From positions 9,615-73,614 of the forward strand of contig JADJRB010000004.1 in assembly GCA_016712445.1 (NCBI GenBank): a stretch of 64,000 nucleotides of DNA. Reading direction: 5' to 3'. The notes below the pieces were generated by a model, which did no database searches, was not told the DNA's origin, and was given only the letters and a program-made list of their open reading frames with translations. Below, piece by piece: positions 41,588 through 49,346 of this stretch (position 1 is its first letter; each line of letters starts with the position of its first letter). This DNA is from Acidobacteriota bacterium. GTDB lineage: Bacteria > Pseudomonadota > Alphaproteobacteria > Caulobacterales > Hyphomonadaceae. The position numbers and the translations under genes were made by a program.

Positions 41588-42872
41588 GCTCGGCCTCGCG
41601 TTCTGTAAAGTAGAAGCTGCCCCGTCCGTCGATGTCGCGGGCAACCAGGCCCACATCTTCCCATGCCGCGATTCGATCGCGCGCTGTGCGCTCCGATTTG
41701 TCAAGCACATCGCCCAGTTGCGCTGCGCTCCACGTCCCCGCCAGCTTCCCCCGCGCCGACTCGTACTCCGCCGCGTAGCGCGGCGGGGCGCGGCGGGGCG
41801 CGGCGGGGCGCGGCGGGGACGCATCCGGGACGGGGCGGGACGGGGCTGGCGGGGAAAGGGCGGGGGCGGCGTCCTGATGCGCTCCCCGGCCCCCCGCGCC
41901 CTGCGCACCAGCCCCCCGATCGGCGAACGCAAACGCGGGGGGCGCGTCCTGCTGCTCGCCCCGCCCCACTGACTTGACAGAACGTGCGGCCGGCTCGAAC
42001 GCGATCACCTCCTGATCGGGCAGCTCGGCCAGCTTCGCATCGAGCTGCCGCACCAGATCGTCGCCGCTCTCAGCCGGACTGAGCAGCACCGCCTCGATGC
42101 GCTGCAGGCTCTGATCAACCTCCTCGTCTTCGAGGAGGCCCATGGTTCCCATCACATCGCGACTCACGCCCGCCGTGAGGGCGATGCGCCGCTGCGAGTC
42201 GGCGATCGATTTGAACAGCGCGCGCTGGGTTTCGAGCACCTCGCGCAGATCACTCGCCGGCAGCAGGTTCGCGCTGGCCACCAGCGCCTTCTGCTTCAGC
42301 CAGATCAGGCGCGTCTCCAGCACGGCCCGCTCACTGCCGTGGAGGATCTGCAGCTTCTTGATCTCGTGTGCCTGCGTAATCCGCACGAGCTGCTGCCCCT
42401 GCGTCATGTAGGCAAACTGGATGGCCGGCACCAGGTAGGCTCCGACCAGCGCCGCGCCCAGCGCCGGGTAGAGCATGCCCGACTCGACCAGCGCCGGCCC
42501 CTGCGCCAGTAGCCAGACCAACATCGTGCGCGCGCCGAAAAACCCCAGCACGATACTGGCGACCAGCACCGCGATCTGGCCGGGGTAGGCCCAGGTCTGC
42601 TGCTGCAACAGCCAGCCGACCGCACTGCTGGGCAGCAGCATCGACAGAAACAGCGGCAGCACCAGCGCGTAGACCGCTGCGATCATCGCCGTGAAAATAC
42701 CCTGCGGGCTGATCAGCGACGGCGGGCTGATCAGCGTGCTCCATGCCTGGTACCACCACACACCAAAGCCGCATACAAATACGATCGCCAGCAGGAACAG
42801 TACCTCCTGGCCGGTCGTTCGGGCAATGCGCGCGGCAACCCGCTCACCACGCGCTGCATACGAGCGCTCCAT
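41577..42872 (-). CDS. Polytopic membrane protein with C-terminal winged-helix-like domain, 431 aa
   Basis: ATG 42872 has AAAGGG 7 nt upstream, lying in the loop of a CACAC/GTGTG hairpin. Five or so membrane helices occur between ~20 and ~185 (VLFLLAIVFVCGFGVWW, ALVLPLFLSMLL, IAVLVASIVLGFF). A coiled coil runs from ~185 to ~300, then a Pro-rich linker. The last ~70 residues (GKLAGTWSAAQLGDVLDKSERTARDRIAAW in sections) look like a DNA-binding winged helix. It may tether DNA or a partition complex to the membrane; no homologous family is recalled. Confidence 0.65.
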   Translation of the reverse strand: MERSYAARGERVAARIARTTGQEVLFLLAIVFVCGFGVWWYQAWSTLISPPSLISPQGIFTAMIAAVYALVLPLFLSMLLPSSAVGWLLQQQTWAYPGQIAVLVASIVLGFFGARTMLVWLLAQGPALVESGMLYPALGAALVGAYLVPAIQFAYMTQGQQLVRITQAHEIKKLQILHGSERAVLETRLIWLKQKALVASANLLPASDLREVLETQRALFKSIADSQRRIALTAGVSRDVMGTMGLLEDEEVDQSLQRIEAVLLSPAESGDDLVRQLDAKLAELPDQEVIAFEPAARSVKSVGRGEQQDAPPAFAFADRGAGAQGAGGRGAHQDAAPALSPPAPSRPVPDASPPRPAAPRRAPPRYAAEYESARGKLAGTWSAAQLGDVLDKSERTARDRIAAWEDVGLVARDIDGRGSFYFTEREAEHER

Positions 42873-42983
42873 AGCACACCCTTTCGTGTGGCAGGCTGTG
42901 CTATCATCGGCACAGCCCGCGTTGATCTCCCCAATGCGGGCCACCGGGCGCGGGGTGTTCACTGCCCCCCGCGCCCGCCACCC

Positions 42984-43130
42984 CTAATCGCCCGTGTCCT
43001 CCTCCTCGCTGGCAACCTCAATCAGCGCCTCGTCCCCGCCCTGAAATACCCCGAGTAGATCCTCTAACATTTCCGCGTCGTCGTCCGGATTCCAGGACGC
43101 GGCTGCCAGGCAGTAGCAATCGAGTAGCAT
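42984..43130 (-). CDS. Acidic 48-aa protein
   Basis: GAGGAGG lies 6 nt before ATG 43130; the longer reading to 43196 lacks an SD. It is highly acidic (DDDAEMLEDLLG...SEEEDTGD), in the style of DNA-mimic or inhibitor peptides of phages. The function is not deduced. Confidence 0.5.
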   Translation of the reverse strand: MLLDCYCLAAASWNPDDDAEMLEDLLGVFQGGDEALIEVASEEEDTGD

Positions 43131-43177
43131 TGGTTCCTCCTCTTTCGTAAGGTCATAGCGCGGCAGAGTGCCGCCAC

Positions 43178-43504
43178 TCACCGCCGATATGTCCAAAGGC
43201 CAACCGTACCGCGCGCGGCGATGGGCGTCGCATACGGCGTCGCATCAGCGTACAGGTGCGCCTGCGCGGCCGCGAGCGGCGTTGCGCCGGCCTCTTGGAT
43301 AATCCGCTCCGTAGCTTCATCCACTCTCACACAGTAACTACAGATCCAGATATCATTGACATCGCTTTCGAGTGCAAGCCAAGGTTGATAGTCCTCGCCG
43401 AGCTCGAAATCGTCATCGTCCTGCTGCTGCTCGGCCCAGCGCGTGAGCGCAACCTGTTTAAGTCCTGCTAGGCGCATCAGCAGCATTTCCAGCGTGTCAC
43501 TCAT
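43178..43504 (-). CDS. Hypothetical protein, 108 aa
   Basis: The ATGA overlap with the ExoX-like gene gives the start. Acidic centre (QQQDDDDFELGEDYQPWLALESDVND in sections), then WICSYCVRVDEATERIIQEAGATPLAAAQAH. No recognised family. Confidence 0.55.
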   Translation of the reverse strand: MSDTLEMLLMRLAGLKQVALTRWAEQQQDDDDFELGEDYQPWLALESDVNDIWICSYCVRVDEATERIIQEAGATPLAAAQAHLYADATPYATPIAARGTVGLWTYRR

Positions 43505-43905
43505 AACAGATCGTCCGCTTCCGTCTCCGGCGCGGGTGGCTCGTCAAACAGCCGCTGCTGCCCGGCCGGAACCAGCAGCGCAGCAGCGGCCGCGCGTACG
43601 TCCGCATCGCGGCCCTCGCGTGCCAGCCACTCGACGTAGCCGGGGTCGCGCCGCCACACATCGGCCAGATACTGATTGCGATACTTGCCAAACGTCAGCA
43701 CCAGGTCGCCGCCCTCGACAGGCGGCGGCAGCGTCTTGGCACCGCTGGCCACGTCGAGCAGCTCGGCCAGGCGCGCGATGATCACGTACAGATTGTGCCC
43801 CGTCGCGCCGTGGTTGAAGTCGCGTACATACAGCTCGCTGAATGCCAGCTCTTTCTGCTGGCGATCGTTCAGGAATGTAGTACGCCAGTCTGATGTGATA
43901 GTCAT
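43501..43905 (-). CDS. Protein with ExoX-like C-terminal domain, 134 aa
   Basis: Residues ~70-100 read LTFGKYRNQYLADVWRRDPGYVEWLAREG in sections. This matches the FGK(Y/H)xG...DPxYxxWL signature of the short domain found at the C-terminus of ExoX-like exonucleases and in stand-alone phage proteins. The exonuclease domain itself is absent, and the N-terminal 65 residues are helical. It is probably an accessory to DNA metabolism. Confidence 0.65.
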   Translation of the reverse strand: MTITSDWRTTFLNDRQQKELAFSELYVRDFNHGATGHNLYVIIARLAELLDVASGAKTLPPPVEGGDLVLTFGKYRNQYLADVWRRDPGYVEWLAREGRDADVRAAAAALLVPAGQQRLFDEPPAPETEADDLL

Positions 43906-44159
43906 TCGTCACTCGCTTGCTTATGCTTACGCTTCTGCAACTTGGCCTGGAGACTCGCGATTCGTTCGGCGTTGGGCTTGCGGCCTACTGGGGACTCCTC
44001 GTATCGAAGACGCCGCTCCAGGTCGTTGATTTTTACATTGTGGCTGTAGCGCTGTTTCTGCACCTCGAAGCGCCGCAGCAGCTCGGCCAGCGCCTCGGGC
44101 GCGATGTAGTTGGGTAGCTGCTCGAGCAGCCATTTGAGCGGATAGGTCTCTGTGATCAT
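43902..44159 (-). CDS. Hypothetical basic protein, 85 aa
   Basis: The ATGA overlap with the upstream stop fixes the start. Helical N-terminus (LKWLLEQLPNYIAPEALAELLRRF in sections), then a Lys/Arg-rich coil. No family is recognised. Confidence 0.55.
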   Translation of the reverse strand: MITETYPLKWLLEQLPNYIAPEALAELLRRFEVQKQRYSHNVKINDLERRLRYEESPVGRKPNAERIASLQAKLQKRKHKQASDE

Positions 44160-44428
44160 TCCGCCTTCTTTCCAATCGCCTGCGCGATCCGCTGGCGCAG
44201 CGCCCGCGCCACTTTCTTGGCCGCCGGCAGCGTCTTGGCCTGGCCGATCTGATACTCGAGGCCGTAATCCAGTTCGCCGACGAGCACCCACGCCTCGTGG
44301 TTCCGTGTCTGGTAATGCGCTTCAAACTTCCGCGCAATGTCGAGCTGCACCTCCAGCTCGGCGATCCGCGCGGCCTGTTGCGCAATCGTCGATCCGTCAG
44401 CGGCCGCCATTCGTAGTTCCTCGCTCAT
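44156..44428 (-). CDS. Hypothetical helical protein, 90 aa
   Basis: ATGA overlaps at both ends. The first half is a coiled coil (AQQAARIAELEVQLDIARKFEAHYQ in sections), the second half a basic helix. It is part of a run of five tightly coupled small genes. Confidence 0.55.
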   Translation of the reverse strand: MSEELRMAAADGSTIAQQAARIAELEVQLDIARKFEAHYQTRNHEAWVLVGELDYGLEYQIGQAKTLPAAKKVARALRQRIAQAIGKKAE

Positions 44429-44736
44429 GCACTCTTGACCTTTCCGCGCGGCGTGCGCTCGGGGTGCAGCACATCGGCCATCAGCGCGCCCACGAACAGC
44501 GCGAAGCTGTCGTCAGCCACCATCTCCCGCCGGATGAGCTCCATCGCGGCGGCCTGGGTGATGGCGGTGGCCAGGCCACGGAAGGCGGCATCGGTCGGCG
44601 CAAGCGAGAGCAGCGTCAGGTACATCCGGCGCGCGTGCGCCGGATCCGTGCGCAGTTCCTGCGCGGTGGCCTCGGCCTCGGCCGCGGTGGCGGGCGTCTC
44701 ACCCGCGTACAGGCGGCGAATCTCGTCAGGCGTCAT
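44425..44736 (-). CDS. Hypothetical protein, 103 aa, MTPDEIRRLY family
   Basis: Shares the N-terminal MTPDEIRRLY with the neighbouring 44726 protein. The remainder is helical (AEAEATAQELRTDPAHARRMYLTLL in sections). The common N-terminus suggests duplication or a shared docking motif. Confidence 0.55.
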   Translation of the reverse strand: MTPDEIRRLYAGETPATAAEAEATAQELRTDPAHARRMYLTLLSLAPTDAAFRGLATAITQAAAMELIRREMVADDSFALFVGALMADVLHPERTPRGKVKSA

Positions 44737-45019
44737 GCGGCACCTCCGGCGCGCGCAGCGCCATCGATTCTGGCCACCCTATGTCTTCTTTCATTGCATA
44801 GACGTGGTAGTACCGCAGGCCATCCTTGCGCTCGAGCACGATAAACACGCCGCGCATTGTTTCGACAGCGTCTGGCCGAATGCAACACGGCCATAACATT
44901 TGCTGCAGCTGCGTGGCGAGCTTGCGCGCCGTCCGCCACGCGTGACTCGCGGATTTAGTTGAGTTGATTCGAACGCGCAGCTCGCGATCATAGAGCCGGC
45001 GGATCTCGTCAGGGGTCAT
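44726..45019 (-). CDS. Hypothetical protein, 97 aa, MTPDEIRRLY family
   Basis: The start at 45019 restores the MTPDEIRRLY motif. It is basic and helical to ~50, then RGVFIVLERKDGLRYYHVYAMKED looks like a two-strand hairpin. Overlaps its neighbours by about 11 nt on both sides. Confidence 0.55.
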   Translation of the reverse strand: MTPDEIRRLYDRELRVRINSTKSASHAWRTARKLATQLQQMLWPCCIRPDAVETMRGVFIVLERKDGLRYYHVYAMKEDIGWPESMALRAPEVPHDA

Positions 45020-45371
45020 GCGACACCTCCCCACGGCACGCGCTCCATTCGGCCGTTCGCCAACCGTCCAGATGGAGCTGTGCCGGCGTATTCACCAGAT
45101 AGGCATGTATGGACGGAAAGGTGTGGCCCGCCCAGCAGCGATAACAATATCGCCCATCGGCAACCGCTTCCGGCGCGAGAACGATCAGCCGATCGCCCTC
45201 CACCTCCACAACCGCAAACGATGCCGTACTCCACGCGTCCCCCGGCACCTGCCAGTCAACCAACGATCCCGGCGCATAGTCATAGTCCGCGATAGGCTTG
45301 GGTATCGCCAGGCGCGGCGGATCGAGCAGCACGTCACACGGCTCGTCGCAGTAGCAGCAACAGGCGCTCAC
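45009..45371 (-). CDS. Cys-rich protein, 120 aa
   Basis: N-terminal CCCYCDEPC and mid CYRCWAGH form a plausible zinc site. The central segment SLVDWQVPGDAWSTASFAVVEVEGDRLIVLAP in sections is beta-rich. The start overlaps the end of the ParB-like gene (ATGA). The function is unknown. Confidence 0.55.
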   Translation of the reverse strand: MSACCCYCDEPCDVLLDPPRLAIPKPIADYDYAPGSLVDWQVPGDAWSTASFAVVEVEGDRLIVLAPEAVADGRYCYRCWAGHTFPSIHAYLVNTPAQLHLDGWRTAEWSACRGEVSHDP

Positions 45372-46135
45372 ACCGCCTCCTCTCGGGCGCTGAAGCCGAG
45401 CATCGCCGCCGCCGCGTTGAATGCCGGGTTGCCCAGAAACAGGCGCGCGGCCTGCGCGACCTGCGCCTCGTGGAGTACGATCGTCGGGCCGCTGCTCGCG
45501 GCCAGCTCGCCCTCGACAAGCGCGAGCGCGGCCGCGAGCAGCGCGCGCTTGACCGCCAGCTGCTTACGGTCGACCACCGGCGCCGCAGGCGCCAGCGGCG
45601 TGAGCACGGGCGGGGCGACGCGGGCCGGGGGCGGGGCGGCGATCTCGTCGTCGCCGGCGGGCGCCGCTGCTGGCGCCGGGTGCGGGGGGAGCGTGGGCCG
45701 GGGCGGCGGGGCCGGCTTGCCCTTTGCCTTGTCAGCGACCTGCTGGACGTGCGCGCCGGTCACTTTGCCGCCGGGGGCCGTCGTGACGGCCTCCTGCCAG
45801 ACCTGCCGCTGCTGCGCGGGCGGGAGTCCGGCGAGCGGCCGCACCTGGGCCTCGTTCGCCGGGGCGGGCGTGTCCACAAGTGTAGACACGGCGGTCGCCG
45901 CAGCCGCCGCATCCATGAGCTGGTAGGCGCGCGCGCGGCCAATCTCCCAGCGCTCGCGACAGTACGCCTCGAAGGTCGGATGGTCGCCGCGATACAGCTG
46001 TGCGTCGCGGATGGCCGCGAGCGCGTTGCCGACCTCGACGAACGTGTCAATGCCGCGGGCGATCGTGCGCTCGTGGGTCTCGAGCGCCTGCTGCTCGGTG
46101 GTGGTGAGGGTGAGTGCGGTAGTAGTAGTCGTCAT
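45368..46135 (-). CDS. ParB-related helical DNA-binding-type protein, 255 aa
   Basis: Residues ~20-75 (IDTFVEVGNALAAIRDAQLYRGDHPTFEAYCRERWEIGRARAYQLMDAA in sections) are a domain common in phage and plasmid proteins annotated ParB-like. Residues ~100-140 (RPLAGLPPAQQRQVWQEAV...GGKVTGAHVQQV) also occur in such proteins. The classical ParB N-terminal nuclease-like domain is missing, so it is shorter than canonical PRTRC ParB. The start overlaps the ThiF stop. One copy of the 18-bp palindrome lies inside this gene. Confidence 0.7.
   Translation of the reverse strand: MTTTTTALTLTTTEQQALETHERTIARGIDTFVEVGNALAAIRDAQLYRGDHPTFEAYCRERWEIGRARAYQLMDAAAAATAVSTLVDTPAPANEAQVRPLAGLPPAQQRQVWQEAVTTAPGGKVTGAHVQQVADKAKGKPAPPPRPTLPPHPAPAAAPAGDDEIAAPPPARVAPPVLTPLAPAAPVVDRKQLAVKRALLAAALALVEGELAASSGPTIVLHEAQVAQAARLFLGNPAFNAAAAMLGFSAREEAV
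45871..45888. promoter_or_regulatory. 18-bp palindrome, third copy, inside the ParB-like gene
   Basis: TGTCCACAAGTGTAGACA differs by one base from the sites at 2941 and 20989, and its flanks extend the symmetry (GTG...CAC). Location inside a ParB-related coding region raises the idea of a partition or loading site. A regulatory role is equally possible. Confidence 0.6.
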
Positions 46136-46995
46136 GCAGCTCGTTTACCTTTCTGTTGCTTGGCCTGCTCGCCGCGCAGCGCTGCCAGCGTCAGCCCGGT
46201 GGCGGCACTCAGGTTGGCGGCGGTGATCGGGTCGCTGCGCATTGTGAGCGATCCGAGATCGACCACCGTGCGGAAGATGGTCAGGCGGCGGGCAACGACA
46301 ATTTGGTACAGGTACTGCCCGGCGATCGCCGCCATCATCTGGTTGACGATCAGGCTCTGCGCGTTGTCCTGCATTGCCGTCGCACAGTCGGCGCGCGGCC
46401 GCGCGGGTGCGTCCTTGAGCAGCTCGGGATACAGCAGCGGGGCGGTCGGGAGGGCGCCGCACACCCCTGACAGGCTGAGGCATCCCGCCATCCCGCCGGC
46501 CGCGCGTCTACTCCCGACGACGACCTGACCGCTGTGCTCGTGGTTCCCGCAATCGAGCCACAGCCGCCACGCCCCACCCAGGGTAGCGGCAATGGCACGC
46601 CGGCCGGCTGCGGTATCGACCGCGCCCACCAGCACCCCGTAGCGCTGATGCGCGGCCAGGTGGCTCGACCAGGATGTGTCGAGCATCTGCGGGAAGGCGG
46701 CAATCGGCAGCCCGAACACCGCCGCGAATCGCGCGGCCAGCGCCTGGGCCTTGTTCCGCCCGATGTCGGCCGCGCTGAACAGCTGCCGCCCGACGTTCGT
46801 GCGCTCGACCGTATCGCCATCGATGAAGGCAAGGTCGATCTGCGGCCCGCCGGTGTCGCGGCAGTGGACGGCAAGCCGCGCCATTGCCTGCGCAATATGG
46901 CTCCCAGTCCCCCCGCAACCGACCAGCGCGATCGCGATGCGGGGGGACTCAGGGATGAGGAACGGTACCACCGGATCAATCGTCAGCGTCTGCAT
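46132..46995 (-). CDS. PRTRC system ThiF-family protein (E1-like), 287 aa
   Basis: The start is MQTLTIDP with AGGAGGGA upstream; it overlaps gene A by 20 nt. Rossmann nucleotide motif VGCGGTGS at 25-32, Asp pair FIDGD (58-61), TNVGRQLF at 66-73 (E1 Asn/Arg/Gln), WLDCGN at 147-151, and a candidate catalytic Cys204 in ADCATAMQ followed by QSLIVNQ. E1-like enzymes adenylate and may thioester-link the C-terminus of a ubiquitin-like protein; the adjacent protein C is the likely substrate. Confidence 0.9.
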   Translation of the reverse strand: MQTLTIDPVVPFLIPESPRIAIALVGCGGTGSHIAQAMARLAVHCRDTGGPQIDLAFIDGDTVERTNVGRQLFSAADIGRNKAQALAARFAAVFGLPIAAFPQMLDTSWSSHLAAHQRYGVLVGAVDTAAGRRAIAATLGGAWRLWLDCGNHEHSGQVVVGSRRAAGGMAGCLSLSGVCGALPTAPLLYPELLKDAPARPRADCATAMQDNAQSLIVNQMMAAIAGQYLYQIVVARRLTIFRTVVDLGSLTMRSDPITAANLSAATGLTLAALRGEQAKQQKGKRAA

Positions 46996-47650
46996 CGCGA
47001 CTCCCTCCTGCGTAGCGATCCACAAACGGGCCAAGCCCATCGAACACGATCCCGGCCGGTACGGGGCAGTGGAGGCCGTAGACGTTCAGGCGCACCACTA
47101 TCTCGGGCTGCCGGAACAGGTTCCCGATTACGGCGGATACGCTGAGTCCCTGATCGTCGGCGTCGTCGGTACTGCTGAAGTATGCCCGCATGTCGTGGTG
47201 GCTGTGCAGATCCAGCAGCACCGTGCCGCTGGTGGGCATCGCGTAGCGCACCCGCGTCGCCGATGCGTCCTGACCGCGCGGCGCGACCACACGCACGCCG
47301 TCGCGCTCGACAACGAAGTACTGCTTTTCGATCGGGCGCGCGATCGGCCCATCGCTCGCGGCCCGCTGGGCATCCGCGAGTACCGGCGCGAGCAGTGCGC
47401 CCGGCAGCCGGCGCGGCCAGCATGGCCAGGACACGTACGCCATCAGGCGGTGCAGGCCGGGCACCACGCAATCAAGCGCGGAGGCCCGTGCCTGAATCGC
47501 GATCGTGTCACTCACCCCGCGCTTGAACACGCCGTTCGCTGCGTACAGCCAGTCGATGCCAGGGCGGACATCCATCCAGTCGCGGGTATCAACCCGCGCG
47601 ACCTGGTGGCGCACCAGGCTGGCAAATGTTGTGCGCAGATCGCACCTCAT
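46976..47650 (-). CDS. PRTRC system protein A, JAB/JAMM metalloprotease-like, 224 aa
   Basis: Start MRCDLRTTF at 47650 overlaps gene B by 4 nt (ATGA). The JAMM signature His149-x-His151-x7-Ser159-x2-Asp162 (LHSHHDMRAYFSSTDD) is perfect, with a candidate upstream Glu at 109 or 115. JAB enzymes hydrolyse isopeptide or peptide bonds C-terminal to ubiquitin-like modifiers. Here it would mature or remove protein C. The C-terminal strand segment IVVRLNVYGLHCPVPAGIVF is typical of family A. Confidence 0.88.
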   Translation of the reverse strand: MRCDLRTTFASLVRHQVARVDTRDWMDVRPGIDWLYAANGVFKRGVSDTIAIQARASALDCVVPGLHRLMAYVSWPCWPRRLPGALLAPVLADAQRAASDGPIARPIEKQYFVVERDGVRVVAPRGQDASATRVRYAMPTSGTVLLDLHSHHDMRAYFSSTDDADDQGLSVSAVIGNLFRQPEIVVRLNVYGLHCPVPAGIVFDGLGPFVDRYAGGSRDADADD

Positions 47651-48354
47651 CGCCCACCGCCTTCCCACGGCCCACCGGCCAGCAGCCAGCGAAGCTGGTA
47701 TGCCGTCGGCACCAGGTCGTCGAGCGGGTAGAGGCCGGCGCCGGCCTCGACCAGGTGTTGCCAGCGCGCCAGCACCGAGGTCGGAAATTGCACGCTCTTT
47801 GCATTCGCCAGGTGCAGGCTGAAGTAGCTCTCCTCGAGGAAGAGCGTGAGTGCGCCGCGCAGCGCACCCGGCGTCGCCTCCGGCCGTGGGGCGCTGCTGC
47901 CCCAGCACGGCCGGCCATCCGCATAGCAGTTCGGGAGCGGCGCGACCATGAGCGGCACATCGTCGCGCCGGGGGTACTCGGGCGTGGCCAGCGCCCAGAT
48001 CCGGTAGTCGGTGCCGCAGCCGGCCCAGACCAGCGGCGGCAGGGGGATGGTGTAGCTGCCGACCTCCATGCGCAGTGTGTGGACGCTCGGCGGCACATAC
48101 ACCACGGTGAACGCCTGCCCGTGCATGCGGCCGGTGCCGAGCGTGTGCGGCGGCAGCAGACCCGAAGCCGGCGGCGCGCTGCCCAGCACGTCGCCAAGCG
48201 CGGCGGGGGTGATCGGGTACTGCGTCCAGCGGCCATGGTGCCGCCGGGTCAGGAGGGTCAGATCGTCGTAGATCGTGATCTGCGCCAGCGGCTCGCCTGC
48301 GGTGACGACCACGTCGAGCGCGCGGGGGGCTGGTCTATAGCGTGTTCGGTTCAT
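47647..48354 (-). CDS. PRTRC system protein B, prokaryotic E2-like family, 235 aa
   Basis: ATGA overlaps with F upstream. Core VVYVPPSVHTLRMEV, VWAGCGTDYRIWAL (~110-122) and PNCYADGRPCWGS (~141-153) are hallmarks I associate with PRTRC_B, which is grouped with prokaryotic E2-like (UBC-related) proteins. Cys113, Cys143 and Cys150 are candidates for an active-site cysteine; which one is inference. It would accept the modifier from the E1-like ThiF. Confidence 0.85.
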   Translation of the reverse strand: MNRTRYRPAPRALDVVVTAGEPLAQITIYDDLTLLTRRHHGRWTQYPITPAALGDVLGSAPPASGLLPPHTLGTGRMHGQAFTVVYVPPSVHTLRMEVGSYTIPLPPLVWAGCGTDYRIWALATPEYPRRDDVPLMVAPLPNCYADGRPCWGSSAPRPEATPGALRGALTLFLEESYFSLHLANAKSVQFPTSVLARWQHLVEAGAGLYPLDDLVPTAYQLRWLLAGGPWEGGGR

Positions 48355-49346
48355 ACCGCACTTGCCTCTTCTTCTGCATCGCCGAGCAGCGTGATCAAGG
48401 ACTTCGGCGCCGCCTGCAGCTCGCGCGTGGCCGCACGCGCGGCCTTGTGGAGCTGACTCGCCAGGTTCCGTAGCGCGTCGAGCTGTGTCACGTGTCGCGA
48501 CCAGTCCGCATAGGCGGCTTCGAGGCGCGCGGCCGCGCGCTGCTGCTGCGCCAGGCGATCGATCGCCCCCCAGTCGAACGCCTCGTCTACCTCGCCCATG
48601 AAGATCGCCTCCACCTCGTACTCGTCGTAGTTTGCCAGGGTATTCGTGGTCTTGCCAAAAGGGTAGCCCACGAGATCCCAGGCCGAGACCCCGTACGCCT
48701 GGGCGTTTGCAAGCTGCAGCGTCGCGCCGAACAGCTGGAGCGGCACATCGCTAGGCAACGGCTTGATGTGCAGCAGGTCGAACGCCAGATCCTCGTCGAT
48801 AGACGCAGCCATCGGTGCGATCGGCACGCCCAGCCCCAGCGGCGTGTGCTGGAACATGTGCCAGAGCAAGAGCGTGAGCGGCGCGTCGGGGTAGGTGTCG
48901 CTCACGTCATCGACCAGCGCCTGCACGCCGTAGCCGTGGAATCGCGGGCGGGGAATCCTGATGAAGTGGGCGAGGTCACTCATCCACTCCGCACTAACGG
49001 CCGTGAACATGCCGATCGTCTCCTCGGGCGTATCGGCCAGATTGTAGGGCGTAAGTCCATCGCCACATTCATCGCCCGGCCAGCGCAGCAGAAGCCCCCG
49101 CTGTTCGACCAGTTGCCAGAAAGCTGCGCAACACCCCAACAGCCGGAGGAGCGTCACCGGCATGGCGTCGATGTGCGACTCGTGATAAAAGTCGGGGAAC
49201 TGCTCATAGATCAGCGCCGCCCCGGACAGTCCAACCAGATAGGCGCTGGCCTCCTCAGGGGGCAATGCGCACTGCGTCGCGGTGAGGTCTACCAGTCGAG
49301 TAGGATGGTAGACGCGATGGCGGGCACGCGATCGACGCGGGCGCAT
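48351..49346 (-). CDS. PRTRC system protein F-like, 331 aa
   Basis: It lies between C and B, the usual place of F. Mostly helical, with FPDFYHESHIDAMPVTLLRLLGCCAAFW in sections and a C-terminal coiled coil (IDRLAQQQRAAARLEAAYADWSRH in sections). No catalytic motif. ATG 49346 overlaps gene C by 58 nt. The family role is unknown; the assignment is by synteny plus resemblance. Confidence 0.72.
   Translation of the reverse strand: MRPRRSRARHRVYHPTRLVDLTATQCALPPEEASAYLVGLSGAALIYEQFPDFYHESHIDAMPVTLLRLLGCCAAFWQLVEQRGLLLRWPGDECGDGLTPYNLADTPEETIGMFTAVSAEWMSDLAHFIRIPRPRFHGYGVQALVDDVSDTYPDAPLTLLLWHMFQHTPLGLGVPIAPMAASIDEDLAFDLLHIKPLPSDVPLQLFGATLQLANAQAYGVSAWDLVGYPFGKTTNTLANYDEYEVEAIFMGEVDEAFDWGAIDRLAQQQRAAARLEAAYADWSRHVTQLDALRNLASQLHKAARAATRELQAAPKSLITLLGDAEEEASAV

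Noticed and set aside
41588..41932. Upstream extension of the SH3-like membrane protein
   Set aside because: Almost entirely Arg/Pro shadow of the reverse-frame Pro-rich linker of the 41577 gene.
46534..47731. Plus-strand ORFs opposite ThiF and protein A
   Set aside because: Shadow frames of GC-rich genes whose minus-strand products have clear E1 and JAMM motifs.
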